Source: CAIYPG01 sp903864555
GTDB lineage: Bacteria > Pseudomonadota > Gammaproteobacteria > Burkholderiales > SG8-39
Direction: 5' to 3'
NCBI GenBank assembly: GCA_947474715.1
Contig: CANJJT010000008.1
Span: 15,511-79,510 of the forward strand
DNA: 64,000 nucleotides
A model generated the notes under the pieces. The model ran no database searches. It was not told the DNA's origin and saw only the letters and a list, made by a program, of their open reading frames with translations. Positions within the stretch are counted from its first letter, which is position 1. Each line of letters starts with the position of its first letter. The translations under genes and the position numbers were made by a program. Positions 27,501-35,820 of the stretch are shown here, one piece after another.

Positions 27501-29018
27501 GGCATGGTCCAGCCCGCCCGGATGCAGCCAGCGCAGGGAATTCCACATGAAGAGGGGAAAGGCCACTCGCAGCGGCAGGTCTGCCTTGAACAGATCAAAG
27601 CCCAGCAGTACCGCCTTGCGGTCGCTCTCCTCCAGGGCGTACACCAGCGCGCCGCCCAGTTCGGCCTCCACCAGTGAACGCCCAGCGACCAGCGGCCGCA
27701 GGCGCATGGCGCTATCGATGGCGATCTTGGAGAAATCGACATTGCGCATCACCGGATGGCTGCGGTCCCAGTCGAGCACGGTGGGCTTGTCCACGCTGCC
27801 CAGGATGTCCACCGGCACATCGGGCGGCACGGTGTTGACCAGGATGAAGCGCCCTGGCCCCACCTTGGGCGGGGTCACCGAATCGAGCACCACGACATCG
27901 GCGCTGCCCATGCCGCCGGCGTACTGCTGTGGTGATTTCACCTCCAGCACCACTTCGGGGTCGGCGCGCAGCACCTTCTCCAGGAACAGGTTGCCGGTGC
28001 TCACCAGGGTGACGGCGATCTTGTTGGGCGGGGGCAGCACCGCCCAGGCGGTGTTGTCCACGGCGAGGTCATCGCTGGCGCTGATTTCGGCCTTGATGCG
28101 CGCCGCCCCGGCATGCCGGAACGGCAGGATCATGGAGCGCCGCACATGGCCAGCCAGTTGCACCTTGCGCTCGGCCACGGCGCGGTCCTCGACTTTCAGC
28201 ACCAGGTTGAAGTTCTTCGGTTTGTCGGAGAAGTTGGCCAGTGCAAGGAAGGCCTCGTAATTGGCTGCACCCTGATAGGTGCGCCGCACCGAGATGGCGG
28301 TGATGGCGACATTGTCATCGCCCTTGCCGACGCTGGCCCAGTTGATGCGCGCGTCTGTCGCCTGAGCACTACCGCCCTGCCCCTGCTGGTTCCCCTGTCC
28401 CTCCGATTTGGCCTCGTTCCCCAGTGGCAAAGCCCCGGAGCCGTCGGTGAAGACATGGATCTCGGCATTGGCATCGTCACCGATCAAGGCACGCGCCACG
28501 CGCAGGGCATCAGCCAGACCATTGGGCAGGTCGCGTGCGCCGGCCGCCGAGATGGCATCCAGCGCCCGGCCATGGTCGCGCCCCATCTCGGTGGCGACCC
28601 GCGGCTGTATGCCCGCCTCGATCACCATCACCTGGGTGCCGGCGCGCAGGCTGCGCACCAGGCTCGCGGCGCGCGACTGCGCCTCGGCAAAGCGCGAGGG
28701 GAAGACATCGCGCGCCTTCATCGAGGCCGAGGTATCCAGGATCACCACCACCTTGCGCTCGCCCTCGCCCATCACCGTGACGGCCGGCCGCGCCAATGCC
28801 AGCGCCAGCAACATCAGGATCAGCAACTGCAGCAGGATCAGCGGATCACGTTCCAGTCGCTGGAAGAAGGAGGAGGACACGCGCTGGCGCAAGGGCAGCG
28901 CCCAAAGCAGCAGGCTGCCGACGCGGCGCTCACGCCGGCGCACGCGGATGAAGTACAAGAGCAGCAACGGCCCTGCCAGGGCGAACAGGGAGAGCGCAAG
29001 GGGATCGAGGAAATTCAT
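24582..29018 (-). CDS. Giant membrane protein with three VWA domains and a GATase-like module
   Basis: A 1478-residue protein that looks like two VWA membrane proteins joined in frame. Residues 1-600 resemble BatA-type proteins: helices near 6-25 and 60-78, then VWA 1 with the metal site DTSAS at 95-99. A helix at about 609-627 begins the second part, followed by VWA 2 (DLSDS, 682-686), a beta-rich section, a class I amidotransferase-like segment ending GGGLIMVGGDQSFGLGGYYQ (979-998), VWA 3 (DRSDS, 1027-1031) and a final helix near 1440-1460. In many genomes the two parts are separate genes. It is the last gene of the MoxR/DUF58 operon and probably binds partners in the periplasm or at the membrane under MoxR control. 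Its function is unknown. Confidence 0.88.
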   Translation of the reverse strand: MNFLDPLALSLFALAGPLLLLYFIRVRRRERRVGSLLLWALPLRQRVSSSFFQRLERDPLILLQLLILMLLALALARPAVTVMGEGERKVVVILDTSASMKARDVFPSRFAEAQSRAASLVRSLRAGTQVMVIEAGIQPRVATEMGRDHGRALDAISAAGARDLPNGLADALRVARALIGDDANAEIHVFTDGSGALPLGNEAKSEGQGNQQGQGGSAQATDARINWASVGKGDDNVAITAISVRRTYQGAANYEAFLALANFSDKPKNFNLVLKVEDRAVAERKVQLAGHVRRSMILPFRHAGAARIKAEISASDDLAVDNTAWAVLPPPNKIAVTLVSTGNLFLEKVLRADPEVVLEVKSPQQYAGGMGSADVVVLDSVTPPKVGPGRFILVNTVPPDVPVDILGSVDKPTVLDWDRSHPVMRNVDFSKIAIDSAMRLRPLVAGRSLVEAELGGALVYALEESDRKAVLLGFDLFKADLPLRVAFPLFMWNSLRWLHPGGLDHASLQLSSGQPVVMPVAHGVDAMTVSTPGGRKLDGRITRGLASFTDTGEVGVYAVATTRSGERGSTSLVAANLMDSVESDIAPRPLPQGRSNATGSSVPVERELWPLFVVLALMALLVEALLYWRRQTGGVLTRLPRDREDRAALLLRAGLIALLCSVFARPSLPQSLDRMNVVFLLDLSDSVSQASRERALGFMEAAVKAARPGDQHGVVVFGADVGVEQPLAARTALAVPGERAAAINTKGTNIYQAMQLALAMLPAGQANRIVLASDGRQNAGSAFAGAQALKDARADLHYVASPAAGVQEVVAEELILPREVKFGEPFNVKVVAWSQRDTTGRIALYRNNQFIGSQSVKLVPGRNIFSYRQTLDKEGVQVYQASVEADGDGIVENNRAIGTVLVHGRPMVLLADKDKGNAASFAAALRAQQLDVTLVEPAGIPRDMAGLQKYDGIILSNVSAIQLDRQRMALIRDYVRDQGGGLIMVGGDQSFGLGGYYQTPIEEALPVSMEVKQRVDVPNLSIVLSIDRSDSMTTRVNSNSRISYLDLAKEAAHVVVDLLDDNSEVGVMSWDTEWQWEVPMRQASNKAAIHQGIASIVSGKATDGFPALRESYNVLQKRPAVLKHVIFLSDGQMRTEQFPPLVQAMARDQITVSTVAVGRFADEKLLGDIARWGRGRFYKTEDSQSLPRIFAVETQLASNSTAVEQQFRPKLLDRGHEAMQNIDWRSMPPLNGYVATTMKGNAEQVLTSHWEDPVLATWRYGLGRTVAFTSDANPRWAGQWMQWREYNRFWAQLVRWSLRSATAPGTTATVTGRDGSGEVLVDAQDAKGNFVNFLDAQVGVVSPDRERRVIDLEQVGPGRYRGRFAAGKEGVYLLGMAQRVAQRDLGSQVASLVVPYAQELRELGSDELLLRELSGLTGGGALSDPAEVFLKGRRPFHIAQEIWPWIVGIVALLLILDIAIRRFGLGLFGWLRLLRRRT

Positions 29019-29041
29019 GCGTGTGTCGGCCTGTTTCCGCC

Positions 29042-29950
29042 TTAATCCAGCAACTGGCCGCGCAAGGGACCCATGACGAACTGCTCCACCGGCATGGCCG
29101 TGCCAGCCTGCAGGTAGTGGATGCCCTGCGCCTTGCAGAAGGACTCGGCATTGCCGAGGAAGCGCGCCAGGTTGTCGGCGTAGGCGCGCCGTGTCTCGGC
29201 ATCCACGCGCATCTGGCGGAACTCGCCGGTCTCCTCGTCAACCAGCCGAAAGTCGCCTTCCATGGGCGGCAGCAGTTCATCGGCGCTGAGCAGATGCACC
29301 ACATGCACTTCCTGCCCGCGCTCGAGCAGACTGCGCAGGCCAGCCTCATAGCCGTCGGCGTCGAGGAGGTCGGAGATCAGGATGGCCAGGCCGGAGCCTT
29401 TGGCCCGTGCGGCGTACTGGGCCAGCGAGGCATTCAGTTGCGTCTGTCCCCCGCCCTTCACATCGGCGAGGAATTTGAACAGGGGCATCACCCGCGCCCG
29501 CCCGCGCGAGGGCGGCCAGCCTTCGGTGACACGTTCCCGCATCACGCCCAAGCCCACGCGCTCCAGGCCGGTCAGTCCGACATAGGCCAGTGACGCGGCC
29601 AGCTGCGTCGCCCATTGCAGCTTGGTCGCTCGTTCCGGCACCGACTCCGCCACCGACATCGAGGCCGAGGCATCCACCAGCAGATGCACGCACAGTTCCT
29701 CATCATCCAGATGCTGGCGCACCATCAGCCGGTCGGTGCGCTGGAAGATGTTCCAGTCGACATGGCGCAGGTCATCGCCGGTGCCATAGGGACGGTGGTC
29801 GAGAAACTCGATGCTGTTGCCCGCCTTGCGGCTACGCCGCTGCCCCGCCGTCCAGCCACGCACCGGCCGGCGCGCGCGCAGGGTCAGCCGCTCCAGCTGG
29901 GAGAGGAATTCGGGGCGCAGGAGGTCAGCGGCCGGCATGGCAATTCTCAT
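29042..29950 (-). CDS. DUF58 domain protein
   Basis: A DUF58 protein of about 302 residues, the constant partner of MoxR ATPases. The signature EFLDHRPYGTGDDLRHVDWN lies near residues 49-68, and a VWA-like metal site DASAS at 93-97. It is soluble, without a visible membrane segment. The start is uncertain: ATG 29950 (MRIAMPAADL) is used; ATG 29938 and an upstream codon at 29983 are alternatives, and none has a ribosome site. The start lies only 38 bp from an inverted-arm element inserted between this gene and the upstream operon gene. The stop is 23 bp before the giant VWA gene. Confidence 0.88.
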   Translation of the reverse strand: MRIAMPAADLLRPEFLSQLERLTLRARRPVRGWTAGQRRSRKAGNSIEFLDHRPYGTGDDLRHVDWNIFQRTDRLMVRQHLDDEELCVHLLVDASASMSVAESVPERATKLQWATQLAASLAYVGLTGLERVGLGVMRERVTEGWPPSRGRARVMPLFKFLADVKGGGQTQLNASLAQYAARAKGSGLAILISDLLDADGYEAGLRSLLERGQEVHVVHLLSADELLPPMEGDFRLVDEETGEFRQMRVDAETRRAYADNLARFLGNAESFCKAQGIHYLQAGTAMPVEQFVMGPLRGQLLD

Positions 29951-29987
29951 TGTCGAAGACGCTTTGTCTCTTGCCGGCGCCAATCAG

Positions 29988-30242
29988 GTTTACCCCCTTG
30001 TCAAAGGGGGCCGACTCGTAAGCGCAGCGAACGAGCGGGGGGATTTTGACCAGGCGGGCGGATCGGTCTGCCTTCACCAGGCTTTGCTGCGAGTCCTGAC
30101 CATGATGCTTGCTTTGCAGGCAGGGCACAGAAACCCATCCCGGGTATACACCCGATAGCGATGGGCCTGACTCAATCGCTACGGTAGAAAAATCCCCCCG
30201 CGCGACTGCGTCGCGTCGGCCCCCTTTGACAAGGGGGTAAAC
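29988..30242 (+). repeat. Inverted-arm intergenic element, copy C
   Basis: A 255-bp element from GTTTACCCCC to GGGGGTAAAC. The left apical stem is CTCGT/ACGAG and the right is CGCGAC/GTCGCG. The central core GCTTGCTTTGCAGGCAGG begins about 120 bp from the left end, as in copies A and D. It lies inside the MoxR operon, between the DUF4175-like gene and the DUF58 gene, so transcripts must either cross it or be attenuated by it. The right flank, read in reverse, contains CGATTTCCGGGGAGC, also found beside copy E. Confidence 0.88.
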
Positions 30243-30324
30243 CATGTTGCTCCCCGGAAATCGGCGACGAGCCCTGGACAAGGCGCTGGTGCTGTCTGCA
30301 GCTGATTCAGGCAATGCCACCCTG

Positions 30325-31851
30325 TCACTCCTGCAATGACTTGAAGTAGTCACGGATCTGGTTGTGGTAGTCGCGCGGCACCTGCTCGCGCGCGATGGCA
30401 TCTTCCATCTGCCGGCGGTACTGCCCCACTTCGCCACGGAACTGCAGTTGCGCGCCGAAGGAGCCGGGGCGGTTGCTCATCTGGGTGTCCATGCTGTTGC
30501 CGCGGCCCTTGCGCGCGCCGGAGATGGCGGCATCGTAGGGCGTGGAGCGCAGGCGTGCGGTGGGCGTGCCCTGCCCGCCGCCGCTGCCCTTCTCGGCATA
30601 GCCGCCCTCGCTGCCGAAGCGCTGCTGGTCGCCGCTCTCACCGCCACTGGCGGAACGATCACCCTGCCCGTTGTCGCGACCGCCCTGCAGCATGCGGCTG
30701 GCCATCTGCTTGTCCTCGGCCCGCTGCATCTTGCCCAGCGCCTGCTGCAGGCCCTGCATGGCGCCCTCGGCATCGCCATCCTCCAGGTTCTGCATGGCCT
30801 GCGAGACTTCGTCGCTCCATTCGGCGTTGTTCTTGCGCCCCATCTTCTCCATCTCGCGCAGCACCTGGTTGAGCCTGTTGCTGTTCATGGGCCCGCCCTT
30901 GGCGGCGGCCAGTTCCTGCGCGCGTTTGGCCATGGTGCGGTATTGCGAGCTGGCAAAGTCCGATTGCAGGTCGGGCAGCTTGTCGGCACGCTCCAGCAGC
31001 TTGAGCCGCTCGTCACCCTTCTTGGCGAAGCTGGCGAAATCGACGTTGCTCACGTCCTTGCGCGACAAGGCCTTGTCCTTGAACTCGGCGGCCTCGTTCT
31101 GCGCCTGTTGCTGGGGCTGCTCCTGCGCGCGCTGCACCTCGGGGGCAACCGTGGGCTGGCGTCGCAGCAGGTCTTCGCCCAGCAGCTTGACGCGATCGAC
31201 CAGCGACACGGTGCGTTCGTCCCGGGCCTTGCCGGGGGCGGCGGCCTGCATCAAGGCCGCGGGCACAGGCAATGGCGGCAGGAATGACAGGGCGCAGAAC
31301 ACGCCCAGCGGCAGCAGGATCCAGCGGGCCTCGCGCGGCAGGGCACGCGGCAGGATGCGCCGCGGGTCTTCTGCCAGCGGAGCGGCGCTGGCGATGGCAT
31401 CGGCAAGCTGCGCCTGTGCCATGGTCTGTTGCGGATCAGGAGCTTCACCCTGCGCTTCACCCTGCGCTTCACCCTGCGCTTCACCCTGCGCTTCACCCTG
31501 CGTATGGCCTGCCAGCGGCAGTGAATACTCAACCGCCGTGGCCAGGCGATCGTGCAGGCCCCAGGTGCGATCGGCAATGCGTGCGGCAGCCAGCGGCGAG
31601 ACCTTGCGCAGGCCCAACACCACGGCACCCAGCAGCGTCGCAGTCAGCAATACGGCCAGGGCCAGGCCGCGCACGCCCTCGGATGTCACCGCCTCTTCGA
31701 GTCTGGTCCAGGCCTGCAGCGCCAGCAAGGCAGCGGCGATGACGGCACCCCAGAAGGCACCGCGCCAGGCACCACGCTCGGCGCGCCGCCAGCGCACTTC
31801 GCGCGCGACCCGGTCGAGCAATCGCTGCAACTCGGGTGGGCTGGCAGCCAT
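30325..31851 (-). CDS. DUF4175-like membrane protein of the MoxR operon
   Basis: A 508-residue protein with two N-terminal membrane helices (near residues 30-47 and 63-82), a third near 175-195, and a long hydrophilic, Gln/Ala/Gly-rich C-terminal part that looks helical and partly disordered. This layout resembles the DUF4175-type proteins that accompany MoxR and VWA genes, but I name it only tentatively. A low-complexity stretch near residues 117-136 is five copies of Gln-Gly-Glu-Ala encoded by a 12-bp tandem repeat. The start ATG is 6 bp after the MoxR stop, so the two are coupled. It may be a substrate or adaptor of the MoxR chaperone. Confidence 0.75.
   Translation of the reverse strand: MAASPPELQRLLDRVAREVRWRRAERGAWRGAFWGAVIAAALLALQAWTRLEEAVTSEGVRGLALAVLLTATLLGAVVLGLRKVSPLAAARIADRTWGLHDRLATAVEYSLPLAGHTQGEAQGEAQGEAQGEAQGEAPDPQQTMAQAQLADAIASAAPLAEDPRRILPRALPREARWILLPLGVFCALSFLPPLPVPAALMQAAAPGKARDERTVSLVDRVKLLGEDLLRRQPTVAPEVQRAQEQPQQQAQNEAAEFKDKALSRKDVSNVDFASFAKKGDERLKLLERADKLPDLQSDFASSQYRTMAKRAQELAAAKGGPMNSNRLNQVLREMEKMGRKNNAEWSDEVSQAMQNLEDGDAEGAMQGLQQALGKMQRAEDKQMASRMLQGGRDNGQGDRSASGGESGDQQRFGSEGGYAEKGSGGGQGTPTARLRSTPYDAAISGARKGRGNSMDTQMSNRPGSFGAQLQFRGEVGQYRRQMEDAIAREQVPRDYHNQIRDYFKSLQE
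31443..31502 (+). repeat. 12-bp tandem repeat, five copies, in frame
   Basis: CTTCACCCTGCG is repeated five times without a mismatch inside the DUF4175-like gene and encodes QGEA units on the minus strand. Perfect identity suggests recent slippage. Because the unit is a multiple of three, changes in copy number would alter protein length without breaking the frame. Confidence 0.95.
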
Positions 31852-31857
31852 GGGGGC

Positions 31858-32871
31858 TTAGGCCGCGGCCTGCTCGACGCCCTTGCCTTCGCGAGCCTCC
31901 ACGGTGGCGAGGATCCGGTCGATCACGGCATCACTGTCCAGGCTTTCGGATTCGGCGGCGAAGTTGAGCAGCACGCGATGGCGCAGCGAGGGCATGGCCA
32001 TGGCGCGGATGTCCTCGACGCTGACGTTGTAGCGCCCGCTGGTCAGCGCGCGTACCTTGGCTCCCAGCACCATGGACTGCGCGGCGCGCGGACTGGCGCC
32101 GAAACGCACATAGCGCCGCGTCACCTCGGGCGCTTCGCCCCATTGCGGGTGCGTGGACATGACGATGCGCGTGGCGTAGTCACGCACATGACTGGCAATG
32201 GGCACCTCGCGCACCAGCGATTGCGCATCCATGACCTGGGCCTCGTCCATGACCCGCTCCACCGTGGGCAGATGCGTCTGGGTGGTGCGGTCGATGATGG
32301 CGTTCAGTTCCTCCACCTGCGGATAGCCGACCTTGAGCTTGAACATGAAGCGGTCCAGTTGCGCCTCGGGCAACGGATAGGTCCCCTCCATCTCGATGGG
32401 GTTCTGCGTCGCCAGCACGAAGAAGGGCCGGGGCAGCGGGCGCGAATGGCCGCCCACGGTCACGGCCTTCTCCTGCATGCCTTCGAGCAGTGCCGATTGC
32501 GTCTTAGGCGTGGCGCGGTTCACTTCGTCGGCCAGCAGGATGTTGGCGAAGATGGGGCCGGACTGGAACTGGAAGTGCCGCCCGCCTTTTTCGTCCTCGA
32601 CCATGATGTTGGTGCCGACGATGTCCGAGGGCATCAGATCGGGGGTGAACTGGATGCGCGCAAAGGACAGATGCAGGCTTTCGGCCAGCGTGCGCACCAG
32701 CAGCGTCTTGCCCAGGCCCGGTGCGCCCTCCAGCAGCACGTGCCCGCCTGCCAGCATGGCATTCAGCACTCCGGAGATGATGTCGGCGTGCCCGACGATG
32801 ACTTTTTCAAGCTCGCCACGCAGTGCGCTGTAGGCACTGGTGAATGCTTCGACACGTGACTCCCGATTCAA
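31858..32871 (-). CDS. MoxR-family AAA+ ATPase
   Basis: A 337-residue MoxR ATPase with Walker A GAPGLGKT (49-56), Walker B ILLADE (111-116) and the typical NPIEMEGTYPLPEAQLDRFM segment. MoxR proteins act as chaperone-like ATPases that activate or assemble partners through VWA proteins, here presumably the DUF58 and giant VWA proteins. I start it at TTG 32871, which has a perfect AAGGAG six bases upstream; the longer frame to 32988 begins with 39 residues of poor protein character. It is the first gene of a four-gene minus-strand operon. An AT-rich 56-bp repeat lies 210 bp upstream. Confidence 0.93.
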   Translation of the reverse strand: MNRESRVEAFTSAYSALRGELEKVIVGHADIISGVLNAMLAGGHVLLEGAPGLGKTLLVRTLAESLHLSFARIQFTPDLMPSDIVGTNIMVEDEKGGRHFQFQSGPIFANILLADEVNRATPKTQSALLEGMQEKAVTVGGHSRPLPRPFFVLATQNPIEMEGTYPLPEAQLDRFMFKLKVGYPQVEELNAIIDRTTQTHLPTVERVMDEAQVMDAQSLVREVPIASHVRDYATRIVMSTHPQWGEAPEVTRRYVRFGASPRAAQSMVLGAKVRALTSGRYNVSVEDIRAMAMPSLRHRVLLNFAAESESLDSDAVIDRILATVEAREGKGVEQAAA

Positions 32872-33081
32872 AGGAAACTCCTTATCAGTACTGGGATGGC
32901 AGGGACGGGCTCTCTTGTGTTGACTGGTGCGGACTGGTGCTGCGGACTGTCTGAGTGGCCAATGTAGCGCAAACGGCCATCCCCGCAAAACAGTTTGCAG
33001 CCTGTTTTATTCCATGGCCGGTTTGATGTTGCATTCTGGCCAAGCAGCCAACTACAGCGCCATCATGGCACAGATATTATT

Positions 33082-33137
33082 ATCAATAAATAGAGATATA
33101 GTCTGTCACTATTGGGTATATACAGTGATTATGATCA
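33082..33137 (+). repeat. AT-rich 56-bp repeat, copy 2
   Basis: Runs from ATCAATAAAT to GATTATGATCA, exactly 56 bp, the same length as the copies at 1515, 52023 and 58153. The middle is less similar to the other copies than those at 52 and 58 kb are to each other. It lies between the MoxR operon promoter region and the 3' end of the amidase gene. Confidence 0.55.
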
Positions 33138-33162
33138 GGCCACTGGCGCCTTCCGGGCCGCC

Positions 33163-34812
33163 TCAACGCGGATGCGGCCAGCCCGGCAAACTGAAAACCG
33201 GTGCCATTTCATCGGTGTACGAGAATTGTCGCGGAACGCGGTCGGCCAGGGCCAGTGCGTAGGGCGTGGATTCGATCAGGATGGCCATGTGCTGATCGGA
33301 GAGATCGAATCCGGCCCGCCCGGCGGCGATGGCAGCGTGTGCCCGGTAGGCCTCGTCGATTTTCGCCGCGCCGTGCGGCTCGAGGTCGATGTGGGTGGCG
33401 TCACGCCCGGCCCGGCTGACCTCGGGGTGGCGCTGATGCCACGGGGTGGCCTGCTCATAGGCATGCGCGATGCGCAGCAGCATTGCCTCCTCCCAGGGCC
33501 GGCCCATGATCTGCATGCCCAGCGGCAGCCCGCTCTGGCTGAATCCGGCGCAGATGGCCAGGGCCGGCGCCCCGGTGACACTGCAGAAGGCGCCGATGCT
33601 GGGCTTCAGCCACTTGTCCACCGAGCCCAGCGCATGGTGCTGGGCCAGGCTGGGGGCCGGGCCATTGCCGACACTGATGAGGGCATCGTATCGCTGGTAC
33701 ACCGGCTCCAGCTCGGCCAGCATGCGGCCGCGCTCGCGCAGGGCATTGACGTAATCCGAGGCGGTGAACAGGCAGGCCGGCAGGCAGCGCGACAGGAAGT
33801 GGTGGCCATACTCACCGGTGCGCGTCTGCAGGGTCTTCTGGTGCAGCGAGAACAGTTCCGGCTCGCTCATCATGATGCGCACGGCGTAGTAGTCATTGAT
33901 GGAGCGCACGCGCGTCTCCTCGACCTCGGCGCCCAGCTGGCGGAACACCTCGAGCGCGGCATCCACCGCGCCGCGCAGTTCCGCATCACAGGTCTGGTCC
34001 TCTTCGGAGAAATGCCGCAGGAAGCCGATGCGCAAGCCCTTCACGCCCTTGTCCAGCCCGGCCAGGGCCCGCGAGGGCGCCGCCGCGACGCTGGCGCGAT
34101 CCCTGGCGTCGTGGCCTTCCAGCACGTCCAGCATCAGCGCGGCATCGCGCACCGTGCGCGTCATCGGCCCGACGTGGTCGCAGCTCTCCGAGAAGGGGAT
34201 CACGCCGGTGCGGCTGACCCGCCCGAAGGTCGGCTTGAGACCGACGATGCCACAGAGGAAGGATGGATTGCGGATGGAACCACCGGTGTCGGTGCCCAGG
34301 GCGCCGGCCACCAGGCCCGCCGCCACCGCGGCACCCGAGCCGCTGCTCGAACCGCCGGTGAAATGGCCGGTGTTCCAGGGATTGCGGGCCGGCGGGCGAG
34401 ACAGGTCGAAGGACGGGCCGCCATGGGCAAATTCGTGGGTGGCGAGCTTGCCCATGAGCACAGCCCCCGCTGCATACAATTTCGCCGTGACCGTGGCATC
34501 GTGCGTGGGGACGTAATTGGCCAGGATGCGCGACTGCGCCGTGGTGAGGATACCGGCCGTCTCGAACATGTCCTTCAGCCCAAAGGGGATGCCGTGCAGC
34601 GGCCCACGCCAGTGTCCGGCGGCGATCTCGGTCTCGGCCTGCCGTGCCTGCTGCAGCGCCAGTTCCGTGGTGCGCAACAGGAAGGCATCCAGAACGGGAT
34701 TGAGCGCCTCGATGCGCTCGATGTGGGCCTGGACCAGTTCCACCGGCGACAGGCGTTTGCTGCGGATCAGTTCGCCGGCTTCGGCGATGGTGAGATAACA
34801 GAGTTCGGACAT
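33163..34812 (-). CDS. Amidase signature family enzyme
   Basis: A 549-residue amidase-signature hydrolase. The Ser-rich GGSSSGSGAAVAAG motif and GTDTGGSIRNPS supply the cis-Ser and the nucleophile Ser; the catalytic Lys is in GLKDMF. The C-terminus is about 80 residues longer than in minimal family members. It follows two Bug receptor genes on the same strand with gaps of 12 and 18 bp, so the operon probably captures an amide or related compound and hydrolyses it in the cytoplasm. The start at 34812 has AGGAAAG upstream. The substrate is unknown. Confidence 0.92.
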   Translation of the reverse strand: MSELCYLTIAEAGELIRSKRLSPVELVQAHIERIEALNPVLDAFLLRTTELALQQARQAETEIAAGHWRGPLHGIPFGLKDMFETAGILTTAQSRILANYVPTHDATVTAKLYAAGAVLMGKLATHEFAHGGPSFDLSRPPARNPWNTGHFTGGSSSGSGAAVAAGLVAGALGTDTGGSIRNPSFLCGIVGLKPTFGRVSRTGVIPFSESCDHVGPMTRTVRDAALMLDVLEGHDARDRASVAAAPSRALAGLDKGVKGLRIGFLRHFSEEDQTCDAELRGAVDAALEVFRQLGAEVEETRVRSINDYYAVRIMMSEPELFSLHQKTLQTRTGEYGHHFLSRCLPACLFTASDYVNALRERGRMLAELEPVYQRYDALISVGNGPAPSLAQHHALGSVDKWLKPSIGAFCSVTGAPALAICAGFSQSGLPLGMQIMGRPWEEAMLLRIAHAYEQATPWHQRHPEVSRAGRDATHIDLEPHGAAKIDEAYRAHAAIAAGRAGFDLSDQHMAILIESTPYALALADRVPRQFSYTDEMAPVFSLPGWPHPR

Positions 34813-34824
34813 GGGCTTTCCTGG

Positions 34825-35802
34825 TTATTCTGCTGCGGTGATCTTGTGGTCCTGGATGATATTTCGCCAGCGTGCCAGTTCGCCCGTCATGCGTTTCCTG
34901 AACTCATCCGGGGTACTGGCCACGGCCATGCTGCCGAGTTTTTCCAGGCCCTGCCCCACCTCCGGGGAACGGGCTGCCTTGGCCAGTTCCTGGTACATGC
35001 GGTTGATGATGGCAGGCGGGGTGCCGGCTGGTGCAAACATGCCCACCCAGTTGGGATACTCCAGGTCGACGCCCTGCTCGAAGGTGGTGCGCAGTTCCGG
35101 CATCAGCCGCGAGCGGTCCGGATTGAGCGCGGCAATCGCGCGGATCTTGCCGGCCTTGATGTTGGTGAGGGCATTGAAGAGCGTGCCAGCGGCCACCTGT
35201 GTGCGTCCTGCAATCAGATCCACCTGCCCCTGGGAAACGCCCTTGTAGTGCACCGGCGTGATGGGCACGCCGATGGCGGCAGCCATGGCGGCGCACACAA
35301 TGTGGGTGACGCCACCCTGTCCCGCCGTGTTGCAGTTCAACTTGCCCGGGTTGGCCTTGCCCCAGGCGATGAGGTCCTGCATGGAATGCACATTGGGCAG
35401 CGCCGCCGTGCTCACCATGACGATGGTGGAGCCACCGGTCACCTGGCTGATCGGCTCGAAACTCTTTTGCACGTTGTAAGGCAGGTCCGGATAGAAGTTC
35501 GGGTGGACCGTGAGGCCGGCATTCTGCAGCAGCAGGGTGTAACCATCAGGGGCTGCCTTGGCCACATAGGCCGTGCCGATCGTCGTGGCGGCACCGGAAC
35601 GAAAGTCGAAGACAAAGGGCTGTCCGGTGCTTTCCTGCAGTTTCGGCAGGTAATGGCGAAACTCATTGTCGGTGGTGCCGCCGGCGGTGAAGGGAATCAC
35701 CAGCGACACCGGTTTGGCCGGCCAGTTCGCCTGTGCCTGCGCGTTAGCGTTGCCGCCCAGGGCAGCGAAGACCGCAAGGCCTGCTGCAAGTGCCATCTTC
35801 AT
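34825..35802 (-). CDS. Bug-family receptor, tandem paralogue 1
   Basis: A 325-residue Bug protein with a signal peptide ending near GGNANAQA, then WPAKPVSLVIPFTAGGTTD. It lies 18 bp downstream of a paralogue (35821-36813) and shares with it the distinctive N-terminal DNEFRHYLPKLQES-type segment, VHPNFYPDLPYN and the C-terminal IQDHKITAAE. The pair arose by tandem duplication. It is co-transcribed with the amidase. GGGAG precedes the ATG. Confidence 0.93.
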   Translation of the reverse strand: MKMALAAGLAVFAALGGNANAQAQANWPAKPVSLVIPFTAGGTTDNEFRHYLPKLQESTGQPFVFDFRSGAATTIGTAYVAKAAPDGYTLLLQNAGLTVHPNFYPDLPYNVQKSFEPISQVTGGSTIVMVSTAALPNVHSMQDLIAWGKANPGKLNCNTAGQGGVTHIVCAAMAAAIGVPITPVHYKGVSQGQVDLIAGRTQVAAGTLFNALTNIKAGKIRAIAALNPDRSRLMPELRTTFEQGVDLEYPNWVGMFAPAGTPPAIINRMYQELAKAARSPEVGQGLEKLGSMAVASTPDEFRKRMTGELARWRNIIQDHKITAAE

Positions 35803-35820
35803 CGGTTCATCTCCCTGATC

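Noticed and set aside
31443..31502. Possible CRISPR-like array
   Set aside because: The units are directly adjacent without spacers and are in-frame coding sequence; no cas genes are present.
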